Shown piece after piece: positions 8,966 to 17,235 of a DNA stretch of 64,000 bases. The position numbers and the translations under genes were made by a program. Below the pieces are notes generated by a model. The model did not search any database, was not told the DNA's origin, and saw only the letters and a list, made by a program, of their open reading frames with translations. Source of the stretch: Methanobrevibacter sp. YE315 (GTDB taxonomy: Archaea; Methanobacteriota; Methanobacteria; Methanobacteriales; Methanobacteriaceae); contig NZ_CP010834.1 of the NCBI RefSeq assembly GCF_001548675.1, forward strand, positions 1,895,501-1,959,500, written 5' to 3'. How positions within the stretch are numbered: the stretch's first letter is position 1; every line of letters starts with the position of its first letter.

Positions 8966-9013
8966 TTTCTCAAAATGATGAGAAACCACATGAAAAATAT
9001 CAAAGGAGGTGAA
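8966..9013 (+). other. Intergenic hairpin followed by an orphan Shine-Dalgarno sequence
   Basis: In the 245-bp gap, TTTCTCA (8966-8972) and TGAGAAA (8979-8985) form a 7-bp stem. AAAGGAGGTGA at 9003-9013 is a near-perfect match to the 16S anti-SD, but no ATG, GTG or TTG with a meaningful reading frame lies at workable spacing. It could be the remnant of a lost gene, or it could start a very short peptide. I see no larger coding potential. Confidence 0.4.
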
Positions 9014-9047
9014 TTATACCATCATAAATCAAAAATATGAAATGAAA

Positions 9048-9073
9048 CACTAAAAAAGATTTCAAAAAATCTT
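9048..9073 (-). terminator. Intrinsic-type terminator after cobS
   Basis: Inverted repeat AAGATTT (9056-9062) / AAATCTT (9067-9073) with a four-base loop. Read on the minus strand, the stem is followed by a run of T. It lies about 100 bp past the cobS stop, as expected for the end of the cbiS-cobS transcript. Confidence 0.5.
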
Positions 9074-9171
9074 AAAAATGTGGTAAATCTCATCAATGCT
9101 ACTTTAGAAATCAAACTATTTAAACTAATGCTTTTTAAAAGCCCAATATTGATTTTATAACATTAATTAAT

Positions 9172-9954
9172 CTAAATAAAGTATAATGCAACCGCCATGA
9201 ATAACAATGAAAACAAACGACCTACCTCATTGCTCATTCCTAAAACATCACCATTTGCTAAAACAAAGTTCCTTCTTGCTATGCTGGCTATCATAATTCC
9301 GCTAACGATGGCTCCCAAAACACCAACGACACCGACAAGACCTCCCAATAGATAAGCTATGCAAGCAACAATGAATGTTGAAGCTATATAATTAGATAAA
9401 GTAGTTTCTTTAATAAAATAGCTTCCAATTCCAGGAGTTAATGGTTTTGAAAGAAGCGCAGTAGTTAACAATGAAGTCTTTGCAGCCATTTCACAGACGA
9501 TAATCCCATATATGAAATGATAATCTAAAATGTTGCATAACCCTGCAATAGTCAAGCTTGCAACTAAAAACAAAGTTGCAACACCGCCTGCACCAACTGA
9601 AGAGTCTTTCATCACTTCAATTTTACGTTCAGGTTCTCCGTGAACCATCACGCCATCAGCCATATCCATTACGCCATCCAAATGATTGTAACCTGTAATT
9701 ATCATTAAAAAGGCATAAACAATTGCTGCTGTGAAAAATGGATTAAGATGAAGTAAATCCAATGATACATAACCGCAAACAGCTGCCAAAATACCGATGA
9801 ACAGATGTAAAAACGGCCAGCACCAGGTCAACTTGGTCATATACTCAATTGATGTGAAAACATTAATCGGCAATATTGTTGAAAAGGTCAAAAGACCTAA
9901 AATAGATCTAATCGGTGAAAATTCTTCATCTTCAAAGTAACTATCATCTTCCAT
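9172..9954 (-). CDS. cobS: Adenosylcobinamide-GDP ribazoletransferase (cobalamin-5-phosphate synthase)
   Basis: Integral membrane enzyme that joins adenosylcobinamide-GDP and alpha-ribazole (phosphate) in the last steps of cobamide synthesis. Visible are several hydrophobic segments and the metal-binding signature GYNHLDGVMDMADGVMVHG, followed by the family pattern MKDSSVGAGGVA. The frame extends to 9984, but GAGGA sits 6 bases before the ATG at 9954 (MEDDSY), so I chose that start; an ATG at 9960 overlaps the upstream TGA. It is coupled to the CbiS-like gene, the preceding pathway partner. Confidence 0.92.
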   Translation of the reverse strand: MEDDSYFEDEEFSPIRSILGLLTFSTILPINVFTSIEYMTKLTWCWPFLHLFIGILAAVCGYVSLDLLHLNPFFTAAIVYAFLMIITGYNHLDGVMDMADGVMVHGEPERKIEVMKDSSVGAGGVATLFLVASLTIAGLCNILDYHFIYGIIVCEMAAKTSLLTTALLSKPLTPGIGSYFIKETTLSNYIASTFIVACIAYLLGGLVGVVGVLGAIVSGIMIASIARRNFVLANGDVLGMSNEVGRLFSLLFMAVALYFI

Positions 9955-9956
9955 AA

Positions 9957-11033
9957 TCATTCCTCGAATATCTTTGACATGCATCCTGCAATTAAACCTG
10001 CGAAAATATCATCAAGCATCGGCGGCAAACCGTATATGATTCCAGGTTTTGCCTCATCATATCTTTTGAAATTAAATGTCGCTTTAGTTCCTGCAATTTG
10101 ATTTGCAATAGCCAATCCCAACACTTCATCAGTGTAAAGATGGGCGGGATCATCGCTTACATCAACTTCCCTAATCCTATTGCCTGACAAATCATGCTCG
10201 GTTCTCATTGCTGCAACTAAAAGCGTGATAACATTAATATCTGTTAGTGATTTAAGAATCTGGGCTTTCATCTTATCTTTTAGCTCTTGGGTAACTTCAG
10301 TGCCTTCTACAAGCTCCATTCCAGCCTCGACCAAATCACCGATTAGAATTCCTTCAGCCACAAAATAGTCTAAAATCCCGAATGTCAATTCCAATTTTTT
10401 AAACGCATCTTCCAAACTTATTTCAATGGCTTCTTCAATCCTAATTTTTAATTCATCAAAGTCAATATCATCATACTCCGCATTATTGATATCCAAGCTG
10501 TCACCCACAGATTGTGGAACATTTGACAGAACAGCTAAAAAATCATCGGTATTCAAAATATTTTGAATATGAATGGGCAAAGCCCAATTTGCAAGAGTTT
10601 TTGCTTTAATATTAGTCACTATCTTGAATATTTTAAGCAAATCTTTTGGAGACAATACCTTGTCGATGTAGACAACATGGCTTATGTTTATTCTTGCATC
10701 CATGAAACTCTTATGGGAATTAGCAACCTTCAAGTGCTCTGTAAACTCTTCTATGACGACATCATTATCCATAAACGTAAAAATGGTTAAGTCATCATAG
10801 GAATTTTTAAAATAATTCAAAGAAACATTTGCCTGTGCTATATAAGAGCCTTCAGATTGATTGAATGTTTCTGCCTTTTTTGCAAGTGATTTGAATTCGT
10901 TTTTTGCCTTTAATATATTGACATTCTCAATAATGTCAATTCCATCACTTACAGTGAAATCACTAAATGCCAAAAAATGATTTGGGTTATTAATGCAAAT
11001 CCCATAATCTTTTTTGATGATATTGAATTTCAT
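9957..11033 (-). CDS. CbiS-like protein: degenerate CbiZ-type domain plus CobZ alpha-ribazole-phosphatase domain
   Basis: The C-terminal part (about residues 190-358) looks like the PgpA-related CobZ alpha-ribazole-5'-phosphate phosphatase: it carries [16 protein letters not shown] and ends [22 protein letters not shown]. The N-terminal part contains [23 protein letters not shown] and [14 protein letters not shown], similar to the end of CbiZ amidohydrolase (NIV-D-LS, T-AK-AL). This order matches CbiS, known from Methanopyrus. However, the CbiZ-like half lacks the glycine- and asparagine-rich motifs I would expect, so its activity is doubtful. Coupling to cobS supports a cobamide role. A plain PgpA homologue is the alternative. 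Confidence 0.65.
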   Translation of the reverse strand: MKFNIIKKDYGICINNPNHFLAFSDFTVSDGIDIIENVNILKAKNEFKSLAKKAETFNQSEGSYIAQANVSLNYFKNSYDDLTIFTFMDNDVVIEEFTEHLKVANSHKSFMDARINISHVVYIDKVLSPKDLLKIFKIVTNIKAKTLANWALPIHIQNILNTDDFLAVLSNVPQSVGDSLDINNAEYDDIDFDELKIRIEEAIEISLEDAFKKLELTFGILDYFVAEGILIGDLVEAGMELVEGTEVTQELKDKMKAQILKSLTDINVITLLVAAMRTEHDLSGNRIREVDVSDDPAHLYTDEVLGLAIANQIAGTKATFNFKRYDEAKPGIIYGLPPMLDDIFAGLIAGCMSKIFEE

Positions 11034-11097
11034 GTGATAATATATATTAATTATTTAATTTAAATTTTATATTAAAAGATTAAAAGGACTTAACATT

Positions 11098-12267
11098 ATG
11101 ACAATAATTATTGACCCACAAGGAAGTGGAATAGCTGGAAACATGTTAATCGGTGCATTAGTCGATTTGGGGGCGGATGCAGATAAATTGAAAGAAATCA
11201 TGGAAAAATCAGCTATTGAATTTGGAAAAGTTAATGTCAAATTTGAAAAAATAACAAAGAAAGGAGTTTCATCCACACTTTGTCAAGTTGAAATGCTTGA
11301 AAATAAAGACCCTATAAACTACCCCGAATTTGTTGAAAAAATCCAATCATTAAACATAGATGATAAAGTTAAGGAAAAATCCCTTAAAGTATTTGAAAGA
11401 ATTGCAAAAGCGGAAAGTAAAGTTCACGGGAAAACATTGAATGATATTCATTTTCATGAAGTGGGCGCTAGTGATGCAGTGGCAGATGTAATAGGTGCCA
11501 TTTATGCATATTATGATTTATGCCTGAATGAACAAAAAATAATAGGGCTTCCAATAGCTGTTGGAGGTGGAAGAGTTGAAACGGATCACGGAGTTTTGCC
11601 TGTTCCTGTGCCTGCGGTTGTGGAAATTCTAAAAGGTGCGAAAATGGTTGGCGGACCTGTTGACAGTGAACTTGCAACACCAACCGGCGCTGCAATCTAT
11701 ATGGAAATATGTGATGAAATAAAGGAATTCATTCCAACTATAAAACCTTGCAACGTAGGCTATGGCGCTGGAAAAAAAGATTTCAATCACCCTAACGTTT
11801 TAAGAATAATGGAAAGTTCGGATATTGATGAAACAGATAGTGTCGATGTTATTGAAACAAACATAGATCATCTAACAGGGGAAGAAATCGGATATTTATT
11901 TGAAAAACTTCTGGAAAAGGGAGCAAGCGATGTTTCAATCACCCCCATAATAATGAAGAAAAATCGCCAAGGCAGCCTTTTAACAGTAATTTCAAAAAGG
12001 CAAAAAAGAGAGCAAATCATCGATTGCATTTTTAAGGAAACAGGAAGCCTTGGAATAAGAATTTCGCCAAACTTGCATAGAGGAATAGCTAAACGGGAAT
12101 TTGAAAAAAATATTGTTAATATTGAAGGCAAAGAATATGAAGTCACCTATAAGATCGGATATGTGAATGGTGAGATAATATCAAAAAGACCCGAATACGA
12201 AGATTTGAAAAAAATAGCTGAAGATTTGGATTTGCCTTTGAGAAAAATCAAAGAGTTGATTAAATGA
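11098..12267 (+). CDS. larC: LarC-like nickel-pincer cofactor insertase family protein (DUF111)
   Basis: A 389-residue protein of the LarC/DUF111 family. LarC inserts nickel into the pyridinium dithiocarboxylate precursor in a CTP-dependent step, making the cofactor of lactate racemase and related enzymes. Visible are the N-terminal DPQGSGIAGNMLIGALVDLG, the HFHEVGASDAVADVIG region, and the TPTGAAI motif near residue 200. The C-terminal CTP-binding half includes ETNIDHLTGEEIGYLFEKL. No larB or larE is nearby, so the client enzyme is unknown. Its stop overlaps the queC ATG by 4 bp. Confidence 0.85.
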   Translation: MTIIIDPQGSGIAGNMLIGALVDLGADADKLKEIMEKSAIEFGKVNVKFEKITKKGVSSTLCQVEMLENKDPINYPEFVEKIQSLNIDDKVKEKSLKVFERIAKAESKVHGKTLNDIHFHEVGASDAVADVIGAIYAYYDLCLNEQKIIGLPIAVGGGRVETDHGVLPVPVPAVVEILKGAKMVGGPVDSELATPTGAAIYMEICDEIKEFIPTIKPCNVGYGAGKKDFNHPNVLRIMESSDIDETDSVDVIETNIDHLTGEEIGYLFEKLLEKGASDVSITPIIMKKNRQGSLLTVISKRQKREQIIDCIFKETGSLGIRISPNLHRGIAKREFEKNIVNIEGKEYEVTYKIGYVNGEIISKRPEYEDLKKIAEDLDLPLRKIKELIK

Positions 12268-12941
12268 AAAAAGCCATTTCAGTCTTTTCAGGGGGCTTGG
12301 ATTGTACTGTTGCAACATCCATATTCCATAATAAATATGAGATTCATGCAATAACCTTTAATTATGGTCAAAAAAGTTTCAAAAGAGAGTTAAAAGCTTC
12401 AAAAGAGATTTGCAATAAGATGAATTGGAAACATGAAGTTATTGACCTTCCTTGGTTGGCAAAAATTAGCAATTCAAGTTTAACTACTGATGAAGACATT
12501 CCTGAATTAAATGTTGAAGATTTGGACAATTTAGAAAAAAGTAAGGAAAGCGCATCTAGCGTTTGGGTTCCTGCAAGAAATACTGTTTTTACATCAATCG
12601 CATTGTCATATGCAGAAAGTATCGGGGCCGAAATCATTATTGTCGGATGGAATGGTGAAGAAGGAACAACATTCCCTGACAACTCAAAGGAATTTTTAGA
12701 AAAATTCAATGAACTGATTGATGCCGGTTCACCTGACAATATTAAAATTGAAGCACCTGCCATTGATTTGAATAAAGAGGAAATAGTGAAACTAGGAATC
12801 GAATTTGATTCTCCAATGGAATTGAGCTATTCATGCTATAAAGGGACAGATAAACAATGTGGTGTCTGCGAAAGCTGTATGAGAAGGAAACGGGCTTTCG
12901 AGAACATGGGTATAAAAGACAAAAGTGAATATGAAATCTAA
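12264..12941 (+). CDS. queC: 7-cyano-7-deazaguanine synthase
   Basis: ATP-dependent enzyme converting 7-carboxy-7-deazaguanine to preQ0, the precursor of archaeosine at tRNA position 15. The PP-loop SGGLDCTVA lies at residues 9-17. VWVPARNTVF is the family core motif. The zinc site SCYKGTDKQCGVCESCMRRK at the C-terminus has the four expected cysteines. The 225-residue length is normal. ATGA overlap with larC implies cotranscription, though no functional link between the two is known to me. Confidence 0.95.
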   Translation: MKKAISVFSGGLDCTVATSIFHNKYEIHAITFNYGQKSFKRELKASKEICNKMNWKHEVIDLPWLAKISNSSLTTDEDIPELNVEDLDNLEKSKESASSVWVPARNTVFTSIALSYAESIGAEIIIVGWNGEEGTTFPDNSKEFLEKFNELIDAGSPDNIKIEAPAIDLNKEEIVKLGIEFDSPMELSYSCYKGTDKQCGVCESCMRRKRAFENMGIKDKSEYEI

Positions 12942-13195
12942 TCCTGTTCCAATTCTTTTAGAATATCCAATCCCTCATCAGACAACCTATAAAGGCGGCC
13001 TTTTCTGACTTCTGGATTAATGCATTCGACAACATCCTTTTCTTTCAATTGTCTCAATACATTAGATATGTGGTTAGGCAATATTCCACTATCAGAGGCT
13101 ATTTCATTTGGCATTTTTGCATCTTCACCTAAAGATTTTAAAACCTTAACCCTGTATGAAGATCGATTAACATATTTATAAACATCATTTTCCAT
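12938..13195 (-). CDS. Winged-helix transcriptional regulator (ArsR/MarR-like)
   Basis: A small 85-residue DNA-binding protein. The helix-turn-helix is SYRVKVLKSLGEDAKMPNEIASDSGILPNHISNVLRQLKEKDVVECI, and the wing is PEVRKGRLYRLSDEGLDIL. No ligand or metal motif is seen. The frame extends to 13222, but AAGGG precedes the ATG at 13195 (MENDVYKY), giving a normal-size protein beginning just after the M48 protease stop. It probably shares the protease transcript and overlaps the queC end by 4 bp. Confidence 0.82.
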   Translation of the reverse strand: MENDVYKYVNRSSYRVKVLKSLGEDAKMPNEIASDSGILPNHISNVLRQLKEKDVVECINPEVRKGRLYRLSDEGLDILKELEQD

Positions 13196-13205
13196 GATAA
13201 AACCC

Positions 13206-14210
13206 TTAAAGTTTAAATCCACAATTTATACAAAAGGAACTGTCTTTTTCAATGGAAGCTCCGCAGTTAGGACATCTTAATTCATCCACAAATTCCGATC
13301 CGCAATTTGTGCAGAATTTTGCATCGCTTTCACAGGGTGTTCCACATTTTTGACAGCGTTTAACATTTCCTTGAGGTTTATTATCATCATTTTTAGGTTT
13401 TAAACTGTTATCAATTACAGGAGATGAATAAAAGTCTTTTTGATTTTCAATTTCAACTATCAAATCATTCATAGCAGCTATTCTTTTGGAATCTGACGGG
13501 TGAGTTGAAAAAAAGTCGTGCTCATTAGAATTTTTAGCTGACATTGACTCCCAAAATGCCGGAATATGTGAAATATCATAACCTGCCCAATGGATTATCA
13601 ACATTCCCAATCTATCCGCTTCAAGCTCCTGGTCTCTGCCCCATGGATTCAACAATAGATAATGTGATCCCATACTGGCAAGATTTGTAGCTGCTCTTGT
13701 TAAATTACCGATAGCACCCAGACCAAACAGGTCCATAGCAATACTTCCAACCCATGCAGCAGAAGTAATTGCATTATGAGCAGTTTGTGCACTAGCTCTT
13801 GTTCTTGAATGGTCTAAAAGTGCATGAGCCATTTCATGACCTAAAATAAAAGCAACTTTTTCTTCGGTATTCGCCACTGATAAAATGCCTGAAAACATTA
13901 CAATTTTACCCCCAGGCATACAAAAAGCATTTACTGTTTTATCTGCAACCAAATGGAAATCCCAGTCATAATAATTCTCTATATAATCCAATCTCCCAAT
14001 ATTGGCCAAATAATTTTGAACTGCATTAATCAGATTCACTGCAACGTTTCTCACCAATTGCCCTTCGGGAGTATTATCCAATAATTGCGATTTATTAATA
14101 ACTGCATAATATTCATTATATGATTGTTGGAGGAATTTATCGTCATTAACAATATCGAAATGCTTTTTTCCCGTAAATGGATTAACACCACTTCTGTCAT
14201 TTTTTGCCAT
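13206..14210 (-). CDS. M48-family zinc metalloprotease with two C-terminal zinc ribbons
   Basis: The protease domain carries the gluzincin motif HEMAH (about residues 125-129) within LGHEMAHALLDHSRTR. The third ligand is in QELEADRLGMLI, with a following HPSDSKRI. The C-terminus (from about residue 280) has two Cys4 zinc ribbons, CQKCGTPCESDAKFCTNCGS and CPNCGASIEKDSSFCINCG. There is no obvious signal peptide, and a hydrophobic patch in the middle is too weak to call as membrane. Ribbon tandems in archaea often mediate protein contacts; the substrate is unknown. Confidence 0.88.
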   Translation of the reverse strand: MAKNDRSGVNPFTGKKHFDIVNDDKFLQQSYNEYYAVINKSQLLDNTPEGQLVRNVAVNLINAVQNYLANIGRLDYIENYYDWDFHLVADKTVNAFCMPGGKIVMFSGILSVANTEEKVAFILGHEMAHALLDHSRTRASAQTAHNAITSAAWVGSIAMDLFGLGAIGNLTRAATNLASMGSHYLLLNPWGRDQELEADRLGMLIIHWAGYDISHIPAFWESMSAKNSNEHDFFSTHPSDSKRIAAMNDLIVEIENQKDFYSSPVIDNSLKPKNDDNKPQGNVKRCQKCGTPCESDAKFCTNCGSEFVDELRCPNCGASIEKDSSFCINCGFKL

Positions 14211-14490
14211 GATAAATTATATATTTCAAACCGTATATTAAAATTGTGTTTAAAAACCTTTTTTGACTGAAAAATAAACTAGAGCAACTAGATTAAAAAT
14301 ATTGATATCAGATTCATAACCATATGCTTTTAAAGCAAATACGTAAAATTGTTAAAGATATATATAACATTAAGTTTCAAATATATGATATGACAGTTTA
14401 ATTTTTACCTGTTCAATCTTAAATTATATTTAATAATAAATAATTAAAATTTCTGAAAATGATTTTTAAATTTGGGCGAGTGAATTAAAA

Positions 14491-15207
14491 ATGAAAAGAT
14501 CAAAAAAACTAATAATTGCCATCCTTATTGTAATTATTATCGGATTACTGGCCGTGATTTTTGGCACACTGTTTGGAGGTCCTGATTTAACAAAAGAAAA
14601 CAAGGACATATTAGTCTTGGCTTCGGATAAATATGAACAACCAAATGGTGGAGTGGATATGGCATATTTGGTTCATTTAGAAAATGGAACCCTAAAAAAT
14701 TACACACCAATCTATCCTGGTGAGATGTCACACCCTACAAAATCGGCACCCGGAGGACTGAGTGGGCGTATGATGTTCCACGATTGTCTATGGGACGGAG
14801 TAGATGGTGGAATGCAGAATGCAGAAGAAATTCTGGAAGCAAATACACATTTACATGCTGATGCAGTGGTTCTTGTTTATGATGAAGGATTAGATCATAT
14901 TATTGACTCAATAAGACCACTAAAAGTAGATGGTGTTGTGAAAAACCTTAGTGCAACAGACATCATTCGTGAAAACGATGCATATAATGGTTACCCTGGA
15001 AATGAACATGTTCAAGGAAATATGTCTAGAGCAGATGCAGTTATGGTATTAGTAAAAGCTCTTTCTAATGCAAGTAAAGATCCAATCAAAAAGAGCACCA
15101 TGGTAGAAGCTGCTTTAAAAGAATATTCCAATGGAAACATTATCATGAAACCAGAAGGTTCATTTACAAGACTGCTTGCTACTAAAGGATTTGAAAACAT
15201 TTCATAA
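14491..15207 (+). CDS. Membrane-anchored DUF4012 / LytR-CpsA-Psr-like protein
   Basis: A 238-residue protein with a basic start and one long N-terminal hydrophobic segment (about residues 7-30), so most of it is probably outside the membrane. The body has KDILVLASDKYEQPNGGVDMAYL and then DAVVLVYDEGLDHIIDSI, which resemble DUF4012 and LCP-type domains (phosphotransferases that attach glycopolymers to bacterial walls). The LCP catalytic Arg/Asp pattern cannot be confirmed by eye. An envelope role is inferred. It has its own promoter region with AT-rich TATA-like sequence around 14420. Confidence 0.65.
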   Translation: MKRSKKLIIAILIVIIIGLLAVIFGTLFGGPDLTKENKDILVLASDKYEQPNGGVDMAYLVHLENGTLKNYTPIYPGEMSHPTKSAPGGLSGRMMFHDCLWDGVDGGMQNAEEILEANTHLHADAVVLVYDEGLDHIIDSIRPLKVDGVVKNLSATDIIRENDAYNGYPGNEHVQGNMSRADAVMVLVKALSNASKDPIKKSTMVEAALKEYSNGNIIMKPEGSFTRLLATKGFENIS

Positions 15208-15208
15208 C

Positions 15209-15250
15209 TCTTTAAAGAATTTATTCTTTAAAGACTTTTTTTATTATTTT
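15209..15250 (+). terminator. Intrinsic-type terminator after the DUF4012-like gene
   Basis: A perfect 11-bp inverted repeat, TCTTTAAAGAA (15209-15219) and TTCTTTAAAGA (15224-15234), with loop TTTA, follows the stop codon immediately. It is trailed by a run of T from 15236. Archaeal termination depends mainly on the U-tract; the hairpin is an additional feature. Confidence 0.7.
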
Positions 15251-15367
15251 AACTACAACTATTCAATTTCAAGAATTATTTCATGCTTATTTTAATGTTT
15301 AAAACATTGCTTAAAATTTAAAAAAATTAAAATATAAAATAATAGCAAAGGAAACTCTAGTGATATA

Positions 15368-16039
15368 ATGGATAAAGAATTATTTTTTCAAGCCATATCT
15401 AAATTCTTTTTAGGTTTAATAATAATCATTTTGCTGTTATTTATACCCGCAGGAACTTTAAATTATCCAAACGGGTGGTTATTCATAGCTTTATTATTTA
15501 TTCCAATGTTTATTGCAGGAATTATCATGTTTATTAAATCACCAGCCCTTTTAAAAAGAAGATTAAATGCCAAAGAAGAAGAAAATGAACAGAAAATTGT
15601 GATTTTAATTAGTGGAGCAATATTTTTATTTGCATTTATTGTGGCCGGATTAAATTTTAGATTTGGATGGATAAAGCTTCCCCAAACAATAATCATGATA
15701 GCTTCAATAATCTTTTTATTAAGCTATATCATGTATGGCGAAGTATTAAGGGAAAATATGTATCTTTCACGTACAGTTGAAGTAACTGAAAATCAAAAAG
15801 TAATTGACAGCGGATTATACGGACTTGTCAGACATCCAATGTATACCTCCACAATCTTTTTATTTTTATCAATGCCATTGGTATTGGATTCACTTTTTTC
15901 ATTTATTATTATGCTAACTTATCCGATAATCATCTTTTTTAGAATAAGAAATGAAGAAAAAGTATTGGAAAATGAATTAGAGGGATATTCTGAATATAAA
16001 GAAAAGGTAAAATATAAAATCATCCCTTTCATATGGTAA
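15368..16039 (+). CDS. Membrane methyltransferase of the isoprenylcysteine/phospholipid methyltransferase superfamily
   Basis: A 223-residue membrane protein with about five hydrophobic segments. The C-terminal SAM-binding signature is GLYGLVRHPMYTSTIFLFLS (about residues 149-168), followed by FRIRNEEKVLENELEGYSEYKEKVKYKIIPFI, the usual end of ICMT/PEMT-like enzymes. The substrate is not clear from sequence: lipid or small isoprenoid are possibilities. It stands alone between a terminator and a convergent flavin enzyme gene. Confidence 0.82.
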   Translation: MDKELFFQAISKFFLGLIIIILLLFIPAGTLNYPNGWLFIALLFIPMFIAGIIMFIKSPALLKRRLNAKEEENEQKIVILISGAIFLFAFIVAGLNFRFGWIKLPQTIIMIASIIFLLSYIMYGEVLRENMYLSRTVEVTENQKVIDSGLYGLVRHPMYTSTIFLFLSMPLVLDSLFSFIIMLTYPIIIFFRIRNEEKVLENELEGYSEYKEKVKYKIIPFIW

Positions 16040-16069
16040 AAAAATTCCCATCTAACTAAAAACATTATT

Positions 16070-17068
16070 TTAATATTTGAAGCAAGTACTGGTCTTTTTA
16101 GAATAACAATTATTGCAGCTTTGACAAATTGCCACCCCTTCACCATTTGCTTTCCAGTCTGCTAAAAAGTCCGCTTGGGCCACGAATGGTTTTGACATGG
16201 ATATGAATTCAACGTTAGAATTATTTAAAACATCATTGATAGAGTCCATATCCCTAAGAGATCCTCCTAACACAACGGGAATGTCTACAGCATCAATCAA
16301 ATCATCAACATAAACTAAAAATGGATGTTTTACTCCTTTGTCATAAATTTGGGATATTGTACGTGCAGTTAATTGGATGCTGTCTGCACCGGCTTTTTCA
16401 AGTTCACAAGCTATGTTAATGCTTTCATCAGCAGTTATTCCCCCTTTCCTAACATCCCATGGATTAATTCTGCAACTTACATGCATATCCATTGTTTTTT
16501 TAATTACTTTGATTATTTCTGATGAAATCCTCACACGGTTTTCAGTATTTCCCCCATACTTATCATCTCTTTGATTGAAATACGGATTCATGAATCTTGC
16601 AAGATAAAAATTATTGCCCATGTTTATCTGAATTCCATCAAAACCTGAAAATGAGAATTTTTTAGCAGCCATTATTACTTCAGCCTGCAATTTTCTTATC
16701 CCTTCCGGAGTGATGTCATTTGCTTCAACTTTTTGATTTACGCCATCATCATAATAAAAGAATGCAAGCTGGCCTAAAATAGGAACATCGTATTTATGAA
16801 CAATGTCTGTTACCATCTGATAATCTTTAATAAAACCCCTGTAGTTCATATTTGTGGAATAAGGGAAAAACCTATCCTTATGGTCCAATGCAAATATTTC
16901 AGATACGATTAAACCTGTTCCGCTACTTGCAATCTTTTCATATCTGTCATAAATATCCGGAGTTAAAAATCCCCCTTCTGCAGTTTCAGTTTCCCAAGTA
17001 CCTGTTCTTACAATACGACTATTAAGTTTTAAATTACCAAATTGAACTTCATCAAAAATATCCTTCAT
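16070..17068 (-). CDS. NADH:flavin oxidoreductase, old yellow enzyme family, short form
   Basis: A TIM-barrel FMN enzyme (332 residues) starting DEVQFGNLKLNSRIVRTGTWE. It has IQINMGNNFYLARFMNPYFNQRDDKYGGNTENRVRI, where the FNQRDDKYGGN segment is the family hallmark, and a C-terminal cysteine set CQSCNNC with a further Cys 9 residues later. The cysteines match the 4Fe-4S site of the 2,4-dienoyl-CoA reductase branch, but the FAD/NAD domain of that branch is absent. It is probably a single-domain ene-reductase that receives electrons from a partner. Substrate unknown. Confidence 0.85.
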   Translation of the reverse strand: MKDIFDEVQFGNLKLNSRIVRTGTWETETAEGGFLTPDIYDRYEKIASSGTGLIVSEIFALDHKDRFFPYSTNMNYRGFIKDYQMVTDIVHKYDVPILGQLAFFYYDDGVNQKVEANDITPEGIRKLQAEVIMAAKKFSFSGFDGIQINMGNNFYLARFMNPYFNQRDDKYGGNTENRVRISSEIIKVIKKTMDMHVSCRINPWDVRKGGITADESINIACELEKAGADSIQLTARTISQIYDKGVKHPFLVYVDDLIDAVDIPVVLGGSLRDMDSINDVLNNSNVEFISMSKPFVAQADFLADWKANGEGVAICQSCNNCYSKKTSTCFKY

Positions 17069-17235
17069 ATTACCACAGCAAATAACAACTCTTATACTTA
17101 TTTAAAACGAACACATTAATAAAATTTAAGGAAATTAAATATGGCACAATAAGAAAAAGAATTAAATTTTTTTATTATTTATTTTTTTGAAAGCCTAGTT
17201 TTAAAATATTGAAAAAAAGAAAAAATAGAGGTAAT

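Noticed and set aside
8975-8981. ATGATGA as the C box of a C/D-box guide RNA
   Set aside because: No D box (CTGA) occurs at a suitable distance, and the string is part of a simple hairpin.
11468-11695. Gln- and Leu-rich minus-strand frame in larC
   Set aside because: Shadow frame of a conserved gene; composition is an artefact of reversed codons.
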